Shown piece after piece: positions 22,785-33,495 of a stretch of 55,959 bases of DNA. The position numbers were made by a program, and so were the translations under genes. Numbering within the stretch: position 1 is the first letter of the stretch; each line of letters starts with the position of its first letter. The notes under the pieces were generated by a model. That model was given only the letters and a program-made list of their open reading frames with translations. It was not told the DNA's origin and searched no databases. This DNA comes from Mesotaenium endlicherianum (Eukaryota; Streptophyta; Zygnematophyceae; Zygnematales; Mesotaeniaceae), in the NCBI GenBank assembly GCA_009602735.1, contig WELA01004091.1, forward strand, positions 64,100 through 120,058, read 5' to 3'.

Positions 22785-24550
22785 GCTCTTCTGCCTGTCC
22801 GCTTCAACCTTTTCCTTCTCTCCTCCTCTGCCGCTGCCGCTTCTTCTTGTTGTTTCTTCTGTCTCTTCTCCTCAGCTTAGCAAAGAAATGTTGGACATCA
22901 GGTGGAACAAGAGCATCCAGAGTGTGCACTCTCTGGATGTCTATATTGCTGATGGTCTCCTTTATCTGGTTGTCAGGCATGCATAGTGAATCCAGTTCAG
23001 CAGGACCCATAATACCTGCTACGAGGGCAGCTAGTGACGACTCACTATCTCTAGCATCCTCATTAGACTGGATTACTGACTGTTGCTGTCTTTTAAAGGC
23101 TGGTCTTTTCTCTTGACCTTTGCGAGGTGCTTGACTGGACACTGCTCTCTGAAGTGGCCCGTCTGCTGGCAATGGAAGCAAACAGATTTTGCTGAGGCTG
23201 GTCTCGGCTTAGTCCTACCACCAACTCTTCCATAGACGCCTCGAGAGAAAGCACCTCCACCTCTAGACTGTATAGCATTATACTCATACTCATATTCATC
23301 ACCCTGATCATCCTCAGCCTGGTCTCCTTCAATGGCATTGTAGGAAACGTGGGGCTCTTTGACAATCTTAGACACCAAAGCGTTACTCTGGCGCTTGTGA
23401 TTGAATTGCTGCTGATCCCAGGCATCAGCATCCTGGATCAAGTCAGCCAGTTTTTCATACTTCTTCTCAGCAAAATGACCCGAGACTTCGGATTTCAAGC
23501 TATACTTGAAGTATGCTATCCTATACCGTTATGGCAAGTCTGGCTATTCATCATGTTCTCCTAGAACTTCTGAGCAAACTCAGCAACTGAAGTGGTCTGC
23601 TTCAGTGTCAGGGAGATCATCGCATAGATAGCTTTCTCCTGCTGGTTGATGACATCAAACTTCTCATGCAACTTCTCGACAAACTCTACCCACGTAGGGT
23701 CACCGAGTTGCCGAGCCTTACGCTCTTCCTTCCAGTAAAGCCACCAGTCTGCGGCACTGCCTTTCAGTAGCGCACCGGTGTGCCTGACCTTCTCGTAATC
23801 TTGCAGTTCTGGGTAGTTCTCCAGCCACTGCTCAACATCCGCGAGAAACTTGATCAGGTAATATTTTCTGTTTCCCTCAGGATCATAGTCCTGGGGAGGT
23901 TTCGGCTTGGGCTTACTAGGCCCTCGGCCACCACCACTAGTGGTGTGAGACCCCAGTTGGTCTCTGTCCCGCAGTAGGGACATTATGATTCTTTTGTCCT
24001 CCTGCTGGGACTGATACATGGTCGCCATTTGCGACTGCATCTGAACGAACAATGCTCCCAAGTCTACATTTTGGGGTGGTAGATTAGCAAATGCAGCAGC
24101 AGCATTGGCATCTACTCGCTGAGTAGTGTCCTCAACAATCCCTCTCGCTCCTGCAGCAGCAATTCCTGCCGCATTCAGCCGGTCACGTATTTGACCTAGG
24201 GGTACATTGAGTTGTACAGCAGGAGGTGGGTTCAGAACATTGGCCCTTGATGCCATAAGTTCTTCAACAGTGCGCTCGTCAGCTGGCTGTCCTTCCCTCC
24301 TTTCTGTATCTTCAGCGGCCTTTGCTAATTGTTCAGCTTCTAATCTGGCTCTCTCCTCCTCAGCTTGCTGTGCTGCGACTGCGGCAATAGCAGCTGCCTC
24401 ATCTGCAGCCTCCCTAGCTGCAGTATCTGCTACTGCTTCAGAATAGGTACGGTTTCCCGCTACATGGCTTTCCGCCTGGTTTTCGACATTCTCGTTATCC
24501 TGGTTCTCCATGTCTCGGGAGTTGCTAGTTTGAGACCTTGTCCTTACCAT
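22785..24550 (-). pseudogene. gag (and start of protease) of unit B, with pol deletion junction
   Basis: Gag starts at 24550 (MVRTRSQTSNSRD), has an Ala/Glu-rich N-terminal region, a capsid-like region with WWLYWKEERKARQLG, and a CFHCQQTGHFREQC zinc knuckle (CX2CX4HX4C). An in-frame TAG at 23561 follows VAEFAQKF, where unit A has a Gln codon. The pol frame opens with the same sequence as in unit A up to PPDVQHFFA at about 22876. It then jumps directly into the Lys/Arg/Glu-rich coding sequence that begins the accessory ORF, deleting roughly 4 kb of pol relative to A. This makes B a non-autonomous gag-only derivative. Confidence 0.8.
23091..23097 (-). promoter_or_regulatory. Slippery heptamer TTTAAAA at gag-pol junction, unit B
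   Basis: The minus strand reads T TTA AAA in the gag frame, eight codons before the gag stop. A one-base backward slip would enter the protease/pol frame. The same site is conserved in unit A. Confidence 0.55.
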
Positions 24551-24584
24551 ACAAAGAAGACTGTGATAACTGGCGCTGAGTAGT

Positions 24585-25305
24585 TGAAATGAATCGACTT
24601 ACCAAATAGGCGATTAACAATTAATAAATATCTTTATATCAGCAAGTAATCTTTATGGTATTTTCCGTTAACTGGTTTAACGGCAAAGGACAATACACTA
24701 GCAGGGAATAATAATCGTAAGTCAAATGCGAGTAAACTAGCATCAATGATGCAAATCAGTAAACTCATACATAAGCAAGGTTAGAAGACAGTGCGTATCA
24801 ATGGCTTCTCGCCTTGGATTCAGATCTCTCTCAGTAAGCTGTACAAGAGAGTTGGCCTCGTTCCCGAATGCCGAACTCGAGAGCAATGCCTAGCATATGT
24901 ACATGGAATGAGTTTACTGTTCAACGGTCAGTGCGATGGCACCGCCTACCCGGGAGTTAACCACGTTGGTAGGACCTCGGTTAACCAAATCCACCGCCAT
25001 CTCCCATCATCCCGAATCGCCATCCATCATAGGGATGTCATCTGGCCATTCATCTAGCATACCACACTTAGATGCATATCGAGGCAGTTCGCTGCTACCG
25101 AGTACGGAAGTCAGCTGGCTGTCAAAGAATGTGTCAGCAAGCTGACTTAAGTTGACTTCAGCCTGCTGCTTTCGGCCGATTCATTAAACAAATATTAATT
25201 ATAAAGTCCAACGAACTGATTATTAACTAGAGTTCAGCAGGCTGATTTCAATTAACTATTATATTCAAATGAATATTATATCAACTAATATATTGATTCA
25301 TTACA
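24585..25305 (-). repeat. Shared middle LTR (3' LTR of A, 5' LTR of B)
   Basis: A 721-bp copy ending TTGAAATGAATC on the plus strand at 24585 and bounded by GATTCATTACA at 25305. A purine tract (25306-25318) abuts one side, as for a 3' LTR, while gag of unit B begins 35 bases beyond the other side, as for a 5' LTR. The expected primer-binding site next to it is altered relative to the site at 33481-33495. Confidence 0.85.
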
Positions 25306-25330
25306 ATCCCTCCAACTTATCATGTTGTCG

Positions 25331-26085
25331 CCTCGTGTAATGAATCAGTATATTAGTAGATATAATATTCATTTAAATATAATAGTTAATTTAGTTCAGC
25401 CTGCTGAACTTTAGTTAGTAGTCAGTCTGCTGAACTTTAGTTAATAATCAGTCTGCTGGACTTTACATAATTATCAATTTAATGACTCGGCCAAAAGCAG
25501 CAGGCTGAAGTCAACTTAAGTCAGCTTGCTGACACATTCTTTGACAGCCAGCTGACTTCCGTACTCGGTAGCAGCGAACTGCCTTGATATGCATCTAAGT
25601 GCGATATGCTAGATGAATGGCCAGATGACATCCCTATGATGGATGGCTATTCGGGATGATGGGAGATGGCGGTGGATTTGGTTAACCGAGGTCCTACCAA
25701 CGTGGTTAACTCCCGGGTAGGCGGTGCCATCGCACTGACCGTTGAACAGTAAACTCATTCCATGTACATATGCTAGGCATTGCTCTCGAGTTCGGCATTC
25801 GGAAACGAGGCCAACTCTCTTGTACAGCTTACTGAGAGAGATCTGAATCCAAGGCGAGAAGCCATTGATACGCACTGTCTTCTAACCTTGCTTATGTATG
25901 AGTTTACTGATTTGCATCATTGATGCTAGTTTACTCGCATTTGACTTACGATTATTATTCCCTGCTAGTGTATTGTCCTTTGCCGTTTAACTAGTTAACG
26001 GAAATACCATAAAGATTACTTGCTGATATAAAGATCTTTATTAATTGTTAATCGCCTATTTGGTAAGACGATTCATTTCACCTCG
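25331..26085 (+). mobile_element. Solo LTR of the same family, TSD CCTCG, inside unit A
   Basis: The LTR body 25336-26080 (745 bp) starts TGTAATGAATCAG and ends ATTCATTTCA, flanked by CCTCG at 25331-25335 and 26081-26085. The uninterrupted target is visible near 21296-21330, where the same GCCTCGACAAC sequence lies next to the purine tract of unit B. Orientation is opposite to the host unit. Confidence 0.9.
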
Positions 26086-26140
26086 ACAACACTAACACTA
26101 ATATCAGCGTGCTGTCTCTTTTGTCCCCAGCCTACTGCCA

Positions 26141-27812
26141 TTAGGAGGGAGATGTCCCTGAGGCCCTATACTCAGGGGAGCCAGACCTCCTCCTGTCTTG
26201 GGGTCTTTTGAAGCCTGTCAGAGAGGGAGGTTCCGTGTAAGGACCCCGCGGAGAACGCAGTAACTGGGCTGTTTCCTCCTGCACAGTCTGGAGGGAGGCA
26301 GCCTTCTCCTGGGCAGCCCTCAAATTGACAGGTTCGTATACCGGCATCCCAGAAGGATATTGCATGACATGAGCCAAGGGTACATGCCCTCTCTGCGAGG
26401 GAGATGCGGGCAGACCTTTGGCTATCTCCCGAGCAGCCCTCCTGTCTGCCCTGTCTGACTGGGTCTCCTTGCCTGGAGATGGGGTCTGTCCTCTGGCAGT
26501 CCCCAGCCAAGTGATATCCTCCTCTTCAGCGAGTTGCTGCATGGCCAACCCCGTCTTCTCCCTTATAGGGGATGTGGCAGGCGTCAGGATGACGGCGGGG
26601 CTAGTGTCCTCCTCCTCGCCTTCCTCCTCGTCTTCCTCTGACTCCTCCTCCTCTCCGTCCCCGGGTTCCTCTGAGACTTCTGGGGTCTCTTCTGTCAGCT
26701 GCTCCAGCTCTTCTCGAGAAAAAGGATTTTCCAATTGACCGTCCCCTTTTGGGTGCTGGTGGGGGCTGCTGAGTCCGGATCGCATATAGGTCCTTTTCCC
26801 CCTGCTTACTTGCCCATTTGGCATAAGCGTGCTTCCCTTTGGAGAATGACTCTCGGGCCTTGCTTCTGTCCCCCTGCATCTCCTGGCTCATGCAGTCTCT
26901 GACTCCATCCAATCTTGGGTCCCAAGCTGCAATGTGAGGGGGCAATACTATGTTCCCCTTTAGGTCTGTCAGGAAATCCTCATCCGTCGCCCTGTCATTC
27001 TGCTGGTCCCTCATGTTGATGGTCATCCACCGCCAATCGGTGGGCTTTTGGAAGAAGGCAGGGTTTGTCCTTTTAAGAGTACAAGGGTACCAGTGGCCTG
27101 CAAAGTCTAGCTGACTGGTTTCCCTGGCCACAAATTCCCAACTCCTCCTCTCCACCTCGTTATACATGGCCTTGAACCTGTTATGGGGTGTTGAGTCCTT
27201 GAAGCTGTCCGCGTCCATGGGGATCATCCTGATGACCCTATCTGCCCCCCAGATACCAGGAATCGAGACAGCTCCTGCTTCGTTCACCTGGGCCATTGCC
27301 TTGGCCTCTCCGATTGTATATCCTACCATCCGGGCGTAATCGTGGTAGAGGAGGAGCCCTGTGCCGACCTCTATATACTTGTCAAAGTTTTTGGATGTCT
27401 CCCCTTCCTTCTGGAGGATTTCCTTCTGCGACTCACTGCGACTTCTCTGGGCACACTTGAAGGCCTCCTCCAGTAGGTCAAAGCCCTTGCCCAGCACTGT
27501 GTAGCGGTAGCTGCTGATTCTCCTCCGTTCGTCTTCTTCAGCCTGCTGCTTCCGCTTCTCCTCAGCTTGCCTCTCCTCCTCTGCTTTCTTGGCCTCCTCT
27601 GCAGCTTTTCTGTCCATTTCTTCCTGCCTCAGTCTGGCCTGTTCCTCCTCCTCCTTCTTCTTCTGTGCCTCCCGCTGTTGTTGGAGTCGTTGTGATTCCC
27701 GAGCGGTGATGGAAGATGATTCGATGTCTCCACGGAATTGCAAGTATTCTGCATGTGCCTCTTCCGCCCTTCTCTTCCTCTTGAGTTCCGACTTTTGAGT
27801 CATCCTGCTCAA
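26141..27812 (-). pseudogene. Accessory protein of unit A (frameshifted), unknown function
   Basis: ORF 27812-26601 and, after a frameshift near 26800, ORF 26824-26141 together encode roughly 550 residues. Order: a highly charged coiled-coil region (about residues 20-110, Lys/Glu/Gln-rich), a globular core with YRYTVLGKG, YNEVERRSWEF, WYPC, PTDWRWMT, LPPHIAAWDPRL and FSKGKHAYAKWA, a Pro-rich basic patch, an acidic Glu/Asp run, and a C-terminal GHVPLAHVMQYPSGMPVY block. It lies between the chromodomain end of pol and the purine tract of the 3' LTR. Homologous to the intact ORF in unit B but clearly diverged. No family recognised. Confidence 0.65.
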
Positions 27813-28147
27813 TCATAAACACAATGAAGTTAGTGAAGTCATGATATTTTGCCGNAAGTCAAGCCCTTTTGCCGTTACTGAGTGCCCTTGATGAAGAGGA
27901 ACGCGATCGGGAGAGTTCCTAGTGCGGAATACCTGGTGTGGGTGAATATAAGGGAAGATTGAGTTAGAGAGCAAGTGAGTGTGAGCGCAAGTTGAGTGTG
28001 TAATACGGTGATCGAAGAATACCACTCCCTCCAACTTAATTTTAAAGGTGGGCTGCCTGTCACAACTATCACTAACTGTCACATCCCCCTCCAACTTATA
28101 TGGAGACAGGACCGCCTGTCACCTTCCCGTGTCAACTGAAATGACTG
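27813..28147 (-). other. Spacer or leader between pol and accessory ORF
   Basis: Non-coding in appearance. On the minus strand it has AAGTTGGAGGGGGA directly followed by TGTGACAG (about 28100-28078), and a second AAGTTGGAGGG about 60 bases on (near 28030). Such purine tracts usually precede a 3' LTR. The following sequence resembles a 5' leader (pyrimidine-rich, CACACTCAACTTGC). It could hold a separate promoter for the accessory ORF, or mark an old LTR boundary. Confidence 0.4.
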
Positions 28148-31100
28148 TTAGGGAGGTGCCCCAGCCGCCCGAAGGTGGAACCGTTTCAACGCCCCTTTGG
28201 CATTGGTCAGCTGATCTTTAAATTCCCAAGAGTCCCCAAAGGCATCGTAACCTTTCCATCGGATGAGGTACTTCATGACATATTTAGACGATCGACGGAC
28301 CGAGCGAGCGTCTAAAATCTCCTCAACCTCATATTCCTCAGGATCGCCGTGCCGGACAGCGGGGACTGGTCCCGGTTGGACCGGTAACCGACCTGTGAAC
28401 AGTGAATGACCTTTGATATATGGTTCCAGGAAGGAGACATTAAAGACCGGGTGACCCTTGTAGTCAGCTGACATGTTCAGTTTTTAAGCATTCTGACCGA
28501 CACGACGTACCACCGAATATGGACCGATCCAGACAGGGCCAAGCTTTTTCTTGACCACACCAGGGGGGTACAGGTGCTGAGAATGCAGTTTGACTAAATC
28601 GCCCTTAGAAAATGTCAGCTGCCGACGGTGTTGATTAGCGTATTTTTGTTGGTTTTCTTAGGCTTTGTGCAGGTTTTGTTGGACTTCTGACAGGGTGTCA
28701 GCAAACTCCTGAGTTAACTGGAGGGAGACCGGGTTGTCAATCCTTGCCGGGTCAGTTAAAGATTGCCCCAGTACATCTAAAGGAGACTTAGGGGCTCTAC
28801 CCAGGCTGAGTTCAAAAGGAGTCTTGCCCGTTGACGCGTGCACGGCACTGTTGACCGCAAACTGAATTTGAGGCAACAGGTCATCCCAATTATCTTGTTT
28901 TTGGTTAATATATGCTCTTAGCACCTTCTGCAGAACTCAATTAGTTCTTTCAGTGTGCCCATCAGTCTGAGGGTGGTTTGCTGTGCTGAGCAGCTGTTTG
29001 ACTCCCATTAACCCCATTAAAGCTCTCCAGAACTTAGAGGTGAATTTTGAGTCTCTGTCTGAGATGATATTAAAAGGTAGCCCATGTTGGCATACTACAT
29101 GGTTGTAAAACTGTCTCGCTGTTTCGAGTGCAGTCACTTTGACAGTTGTGGGGATAAAAATGACCATTTTTGTCAGTTTATCCACGACTACCAGTATTGA
29201 ATCATGCCCGTTGGCAGTTCTTGGTAGTGAGACCACCCAGTCCATGGATATAGTTTCCCAGCGTCCCGCTGGGATGGGTAGCGGTTGCAAGAGACCTCCG
29301 GGTGGTGTGTGCCGAGACTTATTTCTCTGACACTGGTCACAGGACTTGACATATTTCAAGACCTCCCGGGGTAACCCCTCCCAATGATAGTGTTTTGCCA
29401 GTTTGCCAACAGTTTTGGCCTGCCCCAAATGTCCACCCAGGAGACTGTCATGCGCTTGACTCAGTAAGAGAGACCTTATTTCCAANNNNNNNNNNNNNNN
29501 NNNNNNNNNNNNNNNNNNNNNNNNNNNNNNNNNNNNNNNNNNNNNNNNNNNNNNNNNNNNNNNNNNNNNNNNNNNNNNNNNNNNNNNNNNNNNNNNNNNN
29601 NNNNNNNNNNNNNNNNNNNNNNNNNNNNNNNNNNNNNNNNNNNNNNNNNNNNNNNNNNNNNNNNNNNNNNNNNNNNNNNNNNNNNNNNNNNNNNNNNNNN
29701 NNNNNNNNNNNNNNNNNNNNNNNNNNNNNNNNNNNNNNNNNNNNNNNNNNNNNNNNNNNNNNNNNNNNNNNNNNNNNNNNNNNNNNNNNNNNNNNNNNNN
29801 NNNNNNNNNNNNNNNNNNNNNNNNNNNNNNNNNNNNNNNNNNNNNNNNNNNNNNNNNNNNNNNNNNNNNNNNNNNNNNNNNNNNNNNNNNNNNNNNNNNN
29901 NNNNNNNNNNNNNNNNNNNNNNNNNNNNNNNNNNNNNNNNNNNNNNNNNNNNNNNNNNNNNNNNNNNNNNNNNNNNNNNNNNNNNNNNNNNNNNNNNNNN
30001 NNNNNNNNNNNNNNNNNNNNNNNNNNNNNNNNNNNNNNNNNNNNNNNNNNNNNTACAACACAGGATGCCACTCCTGCCGCACCTTACCATCCTTTGTGGT
30101 TTTGTCAGTAAGCTGCAACAAAATAGCACCCATGGCAAAGTCAGAGGCATCAGTAACCACCTGCACCGGTTTGCTGGGGTCATACACGGCTAGCACTGGG
30201 GCAGAACAAAGGGCATCTTTAAGGGTCTGGAAGGCAGCCTGCTGCTCTTCCCCCCACACATACCCGATGTCTTTCTTAGTAAGGTCAGTCAGTTTACTGG
30301 CCTTTGTGGAATAATTCTCAATAAATCTCCTATAGTAGTTAGCCAACCCGAGGAAGGATCTAACTTCAGAGACAGACTGTGGTACTGGCCAGTCCCTTAT
30401 GGTCTGGACTTTCTTAGGATCCACACTGATGCCCTCTTTACTGACAACGTGGCCTAAGAATTCAATACTTTCCTTAAAGAAATCACACTTGCTCATTTTA
30501 GCATACAAGTGATTTTTCCGCAGAGTGTCCAGCACTTTCTTTAAGTGTTCAGTGTGCTGAGCTTCATCTTTAGAGAAAATTAAAATATCATCCAGGAAAA
30601 CTTGCACAAACTTATCCAAATAAGGTCTGAAAATGTCATTCATAGCACCCATAAAGGTAGCAGGAGCATTAGTCAGTCCAAATGGCATCACGTTGAACTC
30701 ATAGTGTCCATAACGTGTGCGGAAAGCAGTCTTGTGTTCATCCCCCTCAGCAATTCTGATTTGATGATAACCACTCTTGAGATCTATCTTACTGAACACC
30801 TTAGCGCCAGACAGGGTATCAAGCAAGTCCTCGATTCTGGGTAAAGCATACTTGTTCTTTACTGTAATTCTGTTCAGGGCTCTGTAATCCACACACATCC
30901 GCATACTGCCATCCTTTTTCTTAACAAATAGGATAGGTGCGCCGTACGGTGATTTACTGGGAGAAATGTAACCATTTTCCTCCAGCTCTGCAATCTGTGT
31001 TTTCAACTCCTCGCTCTCCAAATAAGACAAGCCATAAGTGCGTTGCCAGGGTGGCTGGCTACCAGGTAATAGATCAATCCTATGATCTACTTCCCTTTTA

Positions 31101-31980
31101 GGGGGTAGTCCTGGAGGCATGTTAAACACATCAGTGTACTGAGCAACAATTTTTGCAGCAGTAGGGTGCTCCGGAGGGCTTACCTTTTTCTCAACCACTT
31201 CTTCAGGTTGAGGAGGTACCTCTCTTAGCAGCAGACAGAACATTCTGTCTTCCTTCTGGTTCCAGCTTTTGACGAACTCCATTGCATTCAGCAACTTGCA
31301 TCCTTCTGGAAGCCTCTTCTTTTCCTTCATTTGCCATCCACACAGGACAAGAGGAAGAGCACTGGTGGGTGCCAAGTCAGTCTGCCCATCACTGGCTCCT
31401 CTCACTTTAACTGTACCTCTGCTCCAACACACTTCAGCTTGATGTCTATTAAGCCAGGACCTGCCTAGCACGAGATCATAAAAGCCAGTGTTGAGTACCT
31501 CAAATGTAAGCGTTTCAGTTAGAACTGCAATGCCAGAACCTAACTGGACCTCAATAGGCTTGGTTATAACTCCTCCCGGGATACTTGAGGCATCTCCAAG
31601 GAATATTTTTCTATTCCCTTGGGTGACAGTAGGCAGCCTTAGCCGCTTAACTAAGTCCTTGTGAATAAAAGTATGTGACGCCCCTCCGTCAACAAATGCC
31701 CTCACCTTCCTACCTGCAATCATGCAATGCAGTAGGATAGGGGGGACTGTCTTTTCCTGACTTTCGCATTGTTCTCCTGACGTAGCAAAGAAATGTTGGA
31801 CATCAGGTGGAACAAGAGCATCCAGAGTGTGCACTCTCTGGACGTCTATATTACTGATGGTCTCCTTTATCTGTTTGTCAGGCATGCATAGTGAATCCAG
31901 TTCAGCAGGACCCATAATACCTGCTACGAGGGCAGCTAGTGACGACTCACTATCTCTAGCATCCTCACAGTCAGTAGACT
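28148..31980 (-). pseudogene. Chromovirus pol of unit A: protease, RT, RNase H (in gap), integrase, chromodomain
   Basis: From the N-terminus: protease with [12 protein letters not shown] (DGG in place of the usual DSG/DTG); RT with [33 protein letters not shown] and [22 protein letters not shown] and [11 protein letters not shown] at the start of RNase H. Its body falls in the run of N. Then the integrase: HHCC finger (GGHLGQAK to CDQCQRNK), core Asp in SMDWVV, second Asp in ISDRDSKF, Glu in GHTERTN. At the C-terminus YEVEEILDARS to YLIRWKGYDAFGDSWE is a chromodomain, so this is a chromovirus. TGA at 28937 (Arg expected), TAA at 28658 (Gln expected) and a TAA near 28484 break it. The pol frame is -1 relative to gag. 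Confidence 0.9.
29486..30053. other. Assembly gap, 568 N
   Basis: A run of unknown bases that replaces most of the RNase H and the start of the integrase of unit A. Reading frame is retained across it if the true length is a multiple of three similar to the estimate; this cannot be checked. Confidence 0.99.
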
Positions 31981-31983
31981 GGA

Positions 31984-33461
31984 TTACTGACTGTTGCTGT
32001 CTTTTAAAGGCTGGTCTTTTCTCTCGACCTTAGGCAGGTGCTTGACCGGACACTGTTCTCTGTAGTGGCCTTTCTGCTGACAATGGTAGCAAGTAGATTT
32101 TGCTGAGGCTGGTCTCGGCTTAGTCCTACCACCACCCCTTCCATAGCCACCTCGAGAGGGACCACCTCTACCTCTAGACTGAATAGCATTGTACTCATAC
32201 TCATATTCATCACCCTGATTATCCTCAGCCTGGTCTCCTTCAACTGCATTGTAGGAACCGTGGGGCTTTTTGACAATCTTAGACACCAAAGCGTTACTCT
32301 GGCGCTTGTGATTGAACTGCTGCTGATCCCAGGCGTCAGCATCCTGGATCAAGTCAGCCAGTTTCTCATACTTTTTCTCAGCAAAATGACCAGAGACCTC
32401 GGATTTCAAGCCATACCTGAAGTATGCTATCCTATACCGTTCTGGCAAATCAGGCTGCTTCATCATGTTCTCTTGGAACTTTTGAGCAAACTCAGCAACT
32501 GAAGTGGTCTGCTTCAGTGTCAGGGAGATCATCGCATAGATAGCTTTCTCCTGCTGGTTGATGACATCAAACTTCTCATGCAACTTCTCGACAAACTCTA
32601 CCCACGTAGGGTCACCGAGTTGCCGAGCCTTACGCTCTTCCTTCCAGTAAAGCCACCAGTCTGCGGCACTGCCTTTCAGTAGCGCACCGGTGTGCCTGAC
32701 CTTCTCGTAATCTTGCAGTTCTGGGTAGTTCTCCAGCCACTGCTCAACATCCGCGAGAAACTTGATCAGGTAATATTTTCTGTTTCCCTCAGGATCATAG
32801 TCCTGGGGAGGTTTCGGCTTGGGCTTACTAGGCCCTCGGCCACCACCACTAGTGGTGTGAGACCCCAGTTGGTCTCTGTCCCGCAGTAGGGACATTATGA
32901 TTCTTTTGTCCTCCTGCTGGGACTGATACATGGTCGCCATTTGCGACTGCATCTGAACGAACAATGCTCCCAAGTCTACACTCTGGGGTGGTAGATTAGC
33001 AAATGCAGCAGCAGCATTGACCTCTACTCGCTGAGTAGTGTCCTCAACAGTCCCTCTCTCTCCTGCAGCAGCAATTCCTGCTGCATTCAGCCCGTCACGT
33101 ATTTGACCTAGGGTACATTGAGTTGTACAGTAGGAGGTGGGTTCAGAACATTGGCCCTTGATGCCATAAGTTCCTCGACAGTGCGCTCGTCAGCTGGCTG
33201 TCTTTCCCTCCTTTCTGTATCTTCAGCAGCCTTTGCTAATTGTTCAGCTTCTAGCCTGGCTCTCTCCTCCTCAGCTTGCTGTGCTGCGACTGCGGCAATA
33301 GCAGCTGCCTCATCTGCAGCCTCTCTAGCTACAGTATCTGCTACTGCTTTAGAATAGGTACGGGTTCCCGCTACATGGCTTTCCGCCTGGTTTTCGACAT
33401 TCTCGTTATCCTGGTTCTCCATGTCTCGGGAGTTGCTAGTTTGAGACCTTGTCCTTACCAT
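31984..33461 (-). pseudogene. gag of chromovirus unit A
   Basis: Starts at 33461 with MVRTRSQTSNSRD, 34 bases inside the 5' LTR, and runs to a TAA after KDSNSQ at 31984. Regions: Glu/Ala-rich N-terminus, capsid-like central part with NYPELQDYEKVRH and WWLYWKEER, an acidic and Gly/Arg-rich stretch, and a CYHCQQKGHYREQC zinc knuckle. A one-base deletion near 33110 (compare the intact reading of unit B) shifts the frame. Large parts are identical at the nucleotide level to the gag of unit B. Confidence 0.85.
32002..32008 (-). promoter_or_regulatory. Slippery heptamer TTTAAAA at gag-pol junction, unit A
   Basis: Minus-strand T TTA AAA in register with gag codons, followed eight codons later by the gag stop. 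The pol ORF is open in the -1 frame across this point. It fits the X XXY YYZ rule for -1 ribosomal frameshifting. A downstream pseudoknot was not analysed. Confidence 0.6.
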
Positions 33462-33480
33462 ACAAAGAAGACTGTGATAA

Positions 33481-33495
33481 CCGCTCCGATACCAC
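33481..33495 (-). other. Primer-binding site, initiator tRNA-Met type
   Basis: On the minus strand the LTR end TTTCA is followed after one base by TGGTATCGGAGC. This differs in one base from the common plant-type PBS complementary to initiator tRNA-Met (TGGTATCAGAGC). It identifies 33496-34365 as a 5' LTR. Confidence 0.8.

Noticed and set aside
29395..30183. Long ORFs on both strands spanning the N run
   Set aside because: Open only because unknown bases contain no stops.
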